Shown here in pieces: positions 60,909 to 64,000 of a stretch of 64,000 bases of DNA. Origin of the DNA: Verrucomicrobium sp. BvORR034 (GTDB taxonomy: Bacteria > Verrucomicrobiota > Verrucomicrobiia > Verrucomicrobiales > Verrucomicrobiaceae); contig NZ_BATQ01000030.1 in assembly GCF_000739635.1 (NCBI RefSeq), forward strand, positions 1-64,000, written 5' to 3'. The notes under the pieces were generated by a model that was not told where the DNA came from, ran no database searches, and saw nothing but the letters and a program-made list of their open reading frames with translations. Both the position numbers and the translations under genes were made by a program. Position 1 is the first letter of the stretch. Each line of letters opens with the position of its first letter.

Positions 60909-62992
60909 CTAGCCGAAGAATCTGATCTGCCGCTGGTCGGTGGTGCCGCCGGGGAGGTGGCAGGCCTGGGACTCTGTCATGACCTGGGCGATGCGGCCGA
61001 ATTGCTCTGTGATCTGCCCCATGTCCGTGAGGAGGGCGGACTCCTCACTGTTGGCGATGCTGGTGAGAAACTCCTGATCCGCACCGCCGAAGCCCATGGA
61101 GACGATTTGCACTCCTGCGGCCTTGAGGCGGTCTGCGGCGGAGATGGCGGCACTCGCGTGACTCCACACGCCATCGGTGAGGAGGAGCACGTAGCGGTTC
61201 CCATCGATGTCTGCGAGTTGAGCTCCCAGCGCGTCGAAAGGATGGGCCGCATTGCCGTAGCCCACGTCGGGGATTTTCCAGCTCTGGATGCCGCGCTCCA
61301 GGTCCTTGGCAGACTGGGTGAGGGGGGCCACGGTGCGGTTTTCATCGGCGAAGATGTGGAGGCCCACGGAGCTGGTGGAGAGGTCCAGGTGATGGATGAA
61401 GTTCCGGGCGGCTTCCTTGGCCTTTTCCAGCGGTTCACCGGACATGCTGCCGGAGAGGTCGACGGCGATGAAGATGGAGAGATGGGTGGGGGCGGTGGTG
61501 GTGAGCTCTGTAGGAGACTTGTGCAGCCAGTCCATGTCTGCCGGAGAGCGGTCCACGGAGACCGGCAGCTTCTTGCCGCTGCTGCGCTGGGTGGCCTCCA
61601 CCTGCACGACGCCGTTTTGATCATAGCGGTAGCCGATGTCGAGCACGGCGGTGCCTCCTGGTTCGGGATCGATGCCGGAGATGACGTACTTGCCCAGCAG
61701 GGAGCAGTGCAGGGGGTTCTCTGACTCTCCCTGGAGGACGTACACGTCTGTGGCGTTGGTGCCGGATCTGCGGGTGCGTTGCTGGAAGGGGCGGACCTGG
61801 TGGGAGGGGATCTTCTGGTTCTTGGGCAGGATGATGGAGTTGATGAAGGCGGAACGGTCCTGCTTTTCCGCGACCATGCCGAGACTGTGGGCCATGACAT
61901 CGGTGACGGCCATGGGCCCGCCGAGGCAGTGGATCTTGCCGGACGGGATGGTGCGGCGGCTGGCCTCCAGGGCGGCGCCCAGGGCGACGGCCTCATCAGG
62001 ATTGACGCCGGTGGCGAAGTGGCCGCGGAACTCTGTCTGGAGGGCGCTGCGCACCATGGGCATGCGGGTGGAGCCGCCCACGCAGACGATCTCCTGGACG
62101 TTCTGCCAGTTCTTTCCTACATCCGCGAGGGCCTGATTGGTGAGCAGCAGGGTGCGGGCGGTGAGGTCCTGGGAGGCGGATTCAAAATCGCTGCGACTCA
62201 CCTCGTAGCTGCCGCGCAGTCCGGCGTAGGTCACGGCCACGCGGGCCTTGTCGCGGGTGGAGAGCTGGAGCTTGGCGGTCTCGCAGCGGACGGTGAGGTC
62301 CAGGCAGCCGAGCGGGTCCTCCAGGGGGTTCTCACCATGTTCTTCATGGAACTTGTCTGCGATGATGCGGACGAGGCGGTCATCCCAGTTCTTGCCGCCC
62401 AGCTGGTGATCCCCGTCACTGCCGAGGACGGTGATGCCGTCCGGGCTGATCTGGACGATGGTGACGTCGAAGGTGCCGCCGCCCAGGTCATAGACGAGCA
62501 CGGTCTTTTCCGCGTGGGTGCGGTCGGTGCCGAAGGCGATGGCGGCGGCGGTGGGCTCGTTGATGATGCCGAGGACGTTGATGCCGGCCTGGCGCCCGGC
62601 GAGGAGGGTGTCCTCCCGCATGTTGTTGTCGAAGTAGGCCGGGGTGGTGATGACGGCGGAGGGGCTGGAGGCGCCGGCCACCTCCGCGGTCAGGTGTTGG
62701 AGGACGATGGCGGAGAGCGCCACGGCGGAGTAGCTTTTCCCGTGATGTTCTACCGCGAACCCGGGGTTGCCCATGTGCCGTTTGAAATAACAGGCGATCC
62801 CCGGCTCGCCGGCCTCCTGGGCGGCCTTGGCCGCGGTGCCGACGACGGGGGGCTGGCCCGGACCGGCGAAGTGGATGACGGAGGGGGTGGTGGGGACCCT
62901 TCCTGGTTGGGGAGGATGACCGGCCGCCCCTCTGTCATGCGGGCCACGACGGAGAAGGTGGTGCCAAGGTCGATGCCGAGGGGGGAGGTCAT
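60909..62992 (-). CDS. Hsp70-vWA fusion protein, with an apparent frameshift near residue 32
   Basis: The protein starts at the ATG at 62992 as MTSPLGIDLGTTFSVVARMT, then VILPNQEG, but the frame then shifts. The rest, RVPTTPSVIHFAGPGQPP onward, continues in the frame that ends at 60909. The join at about 62900 needs four bases (a second AGGG) to be correct. After repair the chain (~695 residues) has a full Hsp70 ATPase: phosphate loops IDLGTTFS and VYDLGGGTFDVTIV, connect motif NEPTAAAIAFG, adenosine motif VCVGGSTRMPMV. A short linker domain leads to a vWA domain with MIDAS residues in AVDLSGSMSGEP and LLLTDGVWSHA. It follows another Hsp70 gene by 23 bp. Either a real mutation or a sequencing error could cause the shift. 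Confidence 0.82.
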
Positions 62993-63015
62993 GCCTGGGG
63001 AGGGGAGGTGGGGTT

Positions 63016-64000
63016 TCAGGAGTGAACGGCCATGAGGGCGCTGCGCTTGATGGCGTCCTCCAGCTCCTGGCCCTGGATGACGTTGGTGGTCTGGATGGTG
63101 ACGTCCACCTTGTTGCCGGTGGTGCGCTCCGTGGCCTGGATGTCGAGGGTGCCGTCCCGCTTGAGGGTGAACTTGACCTCGATGGGGGTGTTCTTGGGCA
63201 TGGGCCGGCCGAAGGAGAGCACGCCGAAGCCGATCTCGTTGCTCTGCTCCACCTCCACGACCTCGACGGAGAGCTCGTTTTCCACGACCTTGATGTCCAC
63301 ACCGATCTGGCCTTCATGGAAGGTGACGAAGGGTTTTTCCACCTCGGTGGGCAGCGGGGAGTTGCGGTAGATGAGGTTGGTGACCTGGGGGTTGCCGGCC
63401 GCGTCCACGGAGACCATGCCGAAGCTCTTGGCGCAGACGGACTTGTCTGTGATGGAGATGCTGCTGACGAGGGTGGTCAGGTCCGTGCCCTGTGAGATGG
63501 CAATCTCTTCGAGCGTCTTGCGGTCGTCCTCCGAGAGGTTCTGGACCTCCTCTGCGCTGGTGGGGGCGGTGCCGATGGCCTCCTGGATGCGCTTGAGGAG
63601 GGCGCGGTTGTGGGCGACGATGGCGGCGCCGCGGGCCACGGCTTCATCGGGATCAAAGAGCCGCGGCTTGGTGCCGAACGCCTTCTCCACGGCGAGGCCG
63701 ATCTGGGGCATGCGGCAGGAGCCGCCGACGAGGATGATCTCATCGAACCTGGTGTGGCCCTTGGTGGCGGCCGCCTCGAGGGCGCGACGGGTGATGTCGA
63801 TGGTCTGCTGGAGCAGATCTGAGGTGAGGTCGTCGAACTCCTGGCGGCTGACCTCGATCTTCTCGCGGTTCTTGCCGAACTGGGCGGAGTAGCTGGCCTT
63901 GTCGCTGACGGAGAGGCGCTTCTTGATGCTGCGTTCTGCGCCGTCCTGGAAGTCGGCCATGGTCTGGGCGTCGTTGAAGAGGTCGTCCTCATCCGTGTCG
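63016..64000 (-). CDS. Hsp70 (DnaK-like) chaperone, C-terminal part cut by window edge
   Basis: The frame is open to the right edge and covers ~327 residues. It holds the end of the Hsp70 ATPase: IEVSRQEFDDLTSDLLQQTI, EIILVGGSCRMPQIGLAVEK (adenosine motif), LFDPDEAVARGAAIVAHN. A helical insert (AEEVQNLSEDDRKTLEEI) and a substrate-binding beta-sandwich follow: SFGMVSVDAAGNP, GVLSFGRPMPKNTPIEV, then LDIQATERTTGNKVDV. There is no long alpha-helical lid, so it ends earlier than canonical DnaK. Its N-terminal ATPase half lies beyond the window. It is the most upstream visible gene of the GTPase operon and pairs with the Hsp70-vWA fusion, forming a specialised chaperone set rather than the housekeeping DnaK. 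Confidence 0.88.
   Translation of the reverse strand, partial: DTDEDDLFNDAQTMADFQDGAERSIKKRLSVSDKASYSAQFGKNREKIEVSRQEFDDLTSDLLQQTIDITRRALEAAATKGHTRFDEIILVGGSCRMPQIGLAVEKAFGTKPRLFDPDEAVARGAAIVAHNRALLKRIQEAIGTAPTSAEEVQNLSEDDRKTLEEIAISQGTDLTTLVSSISITDKSVCAKSFGMVSVDAAGNPQVTNLIYRNSPLPTEVEKPFVTFHEGQIGVDIKVVENELSVEVVEVEQSNEIGFGVLSFGRPMPKNTPIEVKFTLKRDGTLDIQATERTTGNKVDVTIQTTNVIQGQELEDAIKRSALMAVHS

Overview
The window most likely comes from a bacterium of the phylum Verrucomicrobia, close to Verrucomicrobium or Chthoniobacter. This is inferred from a complete four-gene Verru_Chthon cassette (A-B-C-D, 1694-8033), several GFTLIEL-type prepilin-like proteins, an ECF sigma/FecR pair, giant beta-helix and Rhs proteins, and GC-rich coding with repeat-filled intergenic stretches. 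No rRNA or tRNA gene, CRISPR array, transposase or phage gene was seen.

Layout, left to right. (1) 1-1349: an ECF sigma factor and a FecR-type membrane regulator (minus strand, cut by the left edge). (2) 1694-8033: the Verru_Chthon cassette, an overlapping operon of pseudopilin-like secreted proteins. (3) 8034-9059: intergenic DNA full of short palindromes. (4) 9060-15071: a minus-strand tripartite efflux operon (TolC-like outer membrane protein, long HlyD-type adaptor, MacB-type ATPase and permease), with a divergent sigma-70-family factor at 15225. (5) 16085-18036: a prepilin-like gene, a strong terminator and a secreted N-acetylmuramoyl-L-alanine amidase, bracketed by a 74-bp inverted repeat. 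(6) 18524-20032: the bifunctional NAD(P)HX repair enzyme Nnr. (7) 20019-32137: a polymorphic-toxin-like locus on the minus strand. It holds a 1926-residue secreted beta-helix/calcium-repeat protein, an Rhs protein with a variable C-terminal domain, a small Sel1-like lipoprotein and a frameshifted immunity-like gene.

Region (8), 32999-51670, is the most unusual part: an island of caspase-clan cysteine-protease-like proteins. Genes on the plus strand encode an alpha/beta-hydrolase fused to a C14 caspase, an outer-membrane-barrel-like protein with an EF-hand, a C11 clostripain-like peptidase, a CHAT protease fused to a SIR2-like domain, a membrane-anchored STAND ATPase with a beta-propeller, and a protein with a caspase-like HG...CHSGG dyad. 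These are followed by a convergent Lys-rich protein with four GSGGT-type motifs and by a 1254-residue alpha/beta-hydrolase-CHAT protein ending in a (VAAKKA)n tail. I read this as an NTP-gated proteolytic conflict or regulated-death system: the STAND ATPase would be the sensor, and the CHAT, C14, C11 and SIR2-like domains the effectors.

Region (9), 51945-64000, is a tightly packed minus-strand operon of a GTPase-centred conflict-system type: Hsp70, Hsp70-vWA, zinc-ribbon/FN3 protein, DO-GTPase1-like GTPase, GAP1-like protein, small membrane protein and DO-GTPase2-like membrane GTPase with a PDZ end. The adjacency of regions 8 and 9 suggests one large defence or self/non-self island.

Three genes (immunity-like 20019, PDZ end of 51945, Hsp70-vWA 60909) carry apparent frameshifts. 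Each can be explained by loss of one copy of a short direct repeat, so they are either real slippage mutations or assembly errors. All assignments come from reading motifs; no database search was run.
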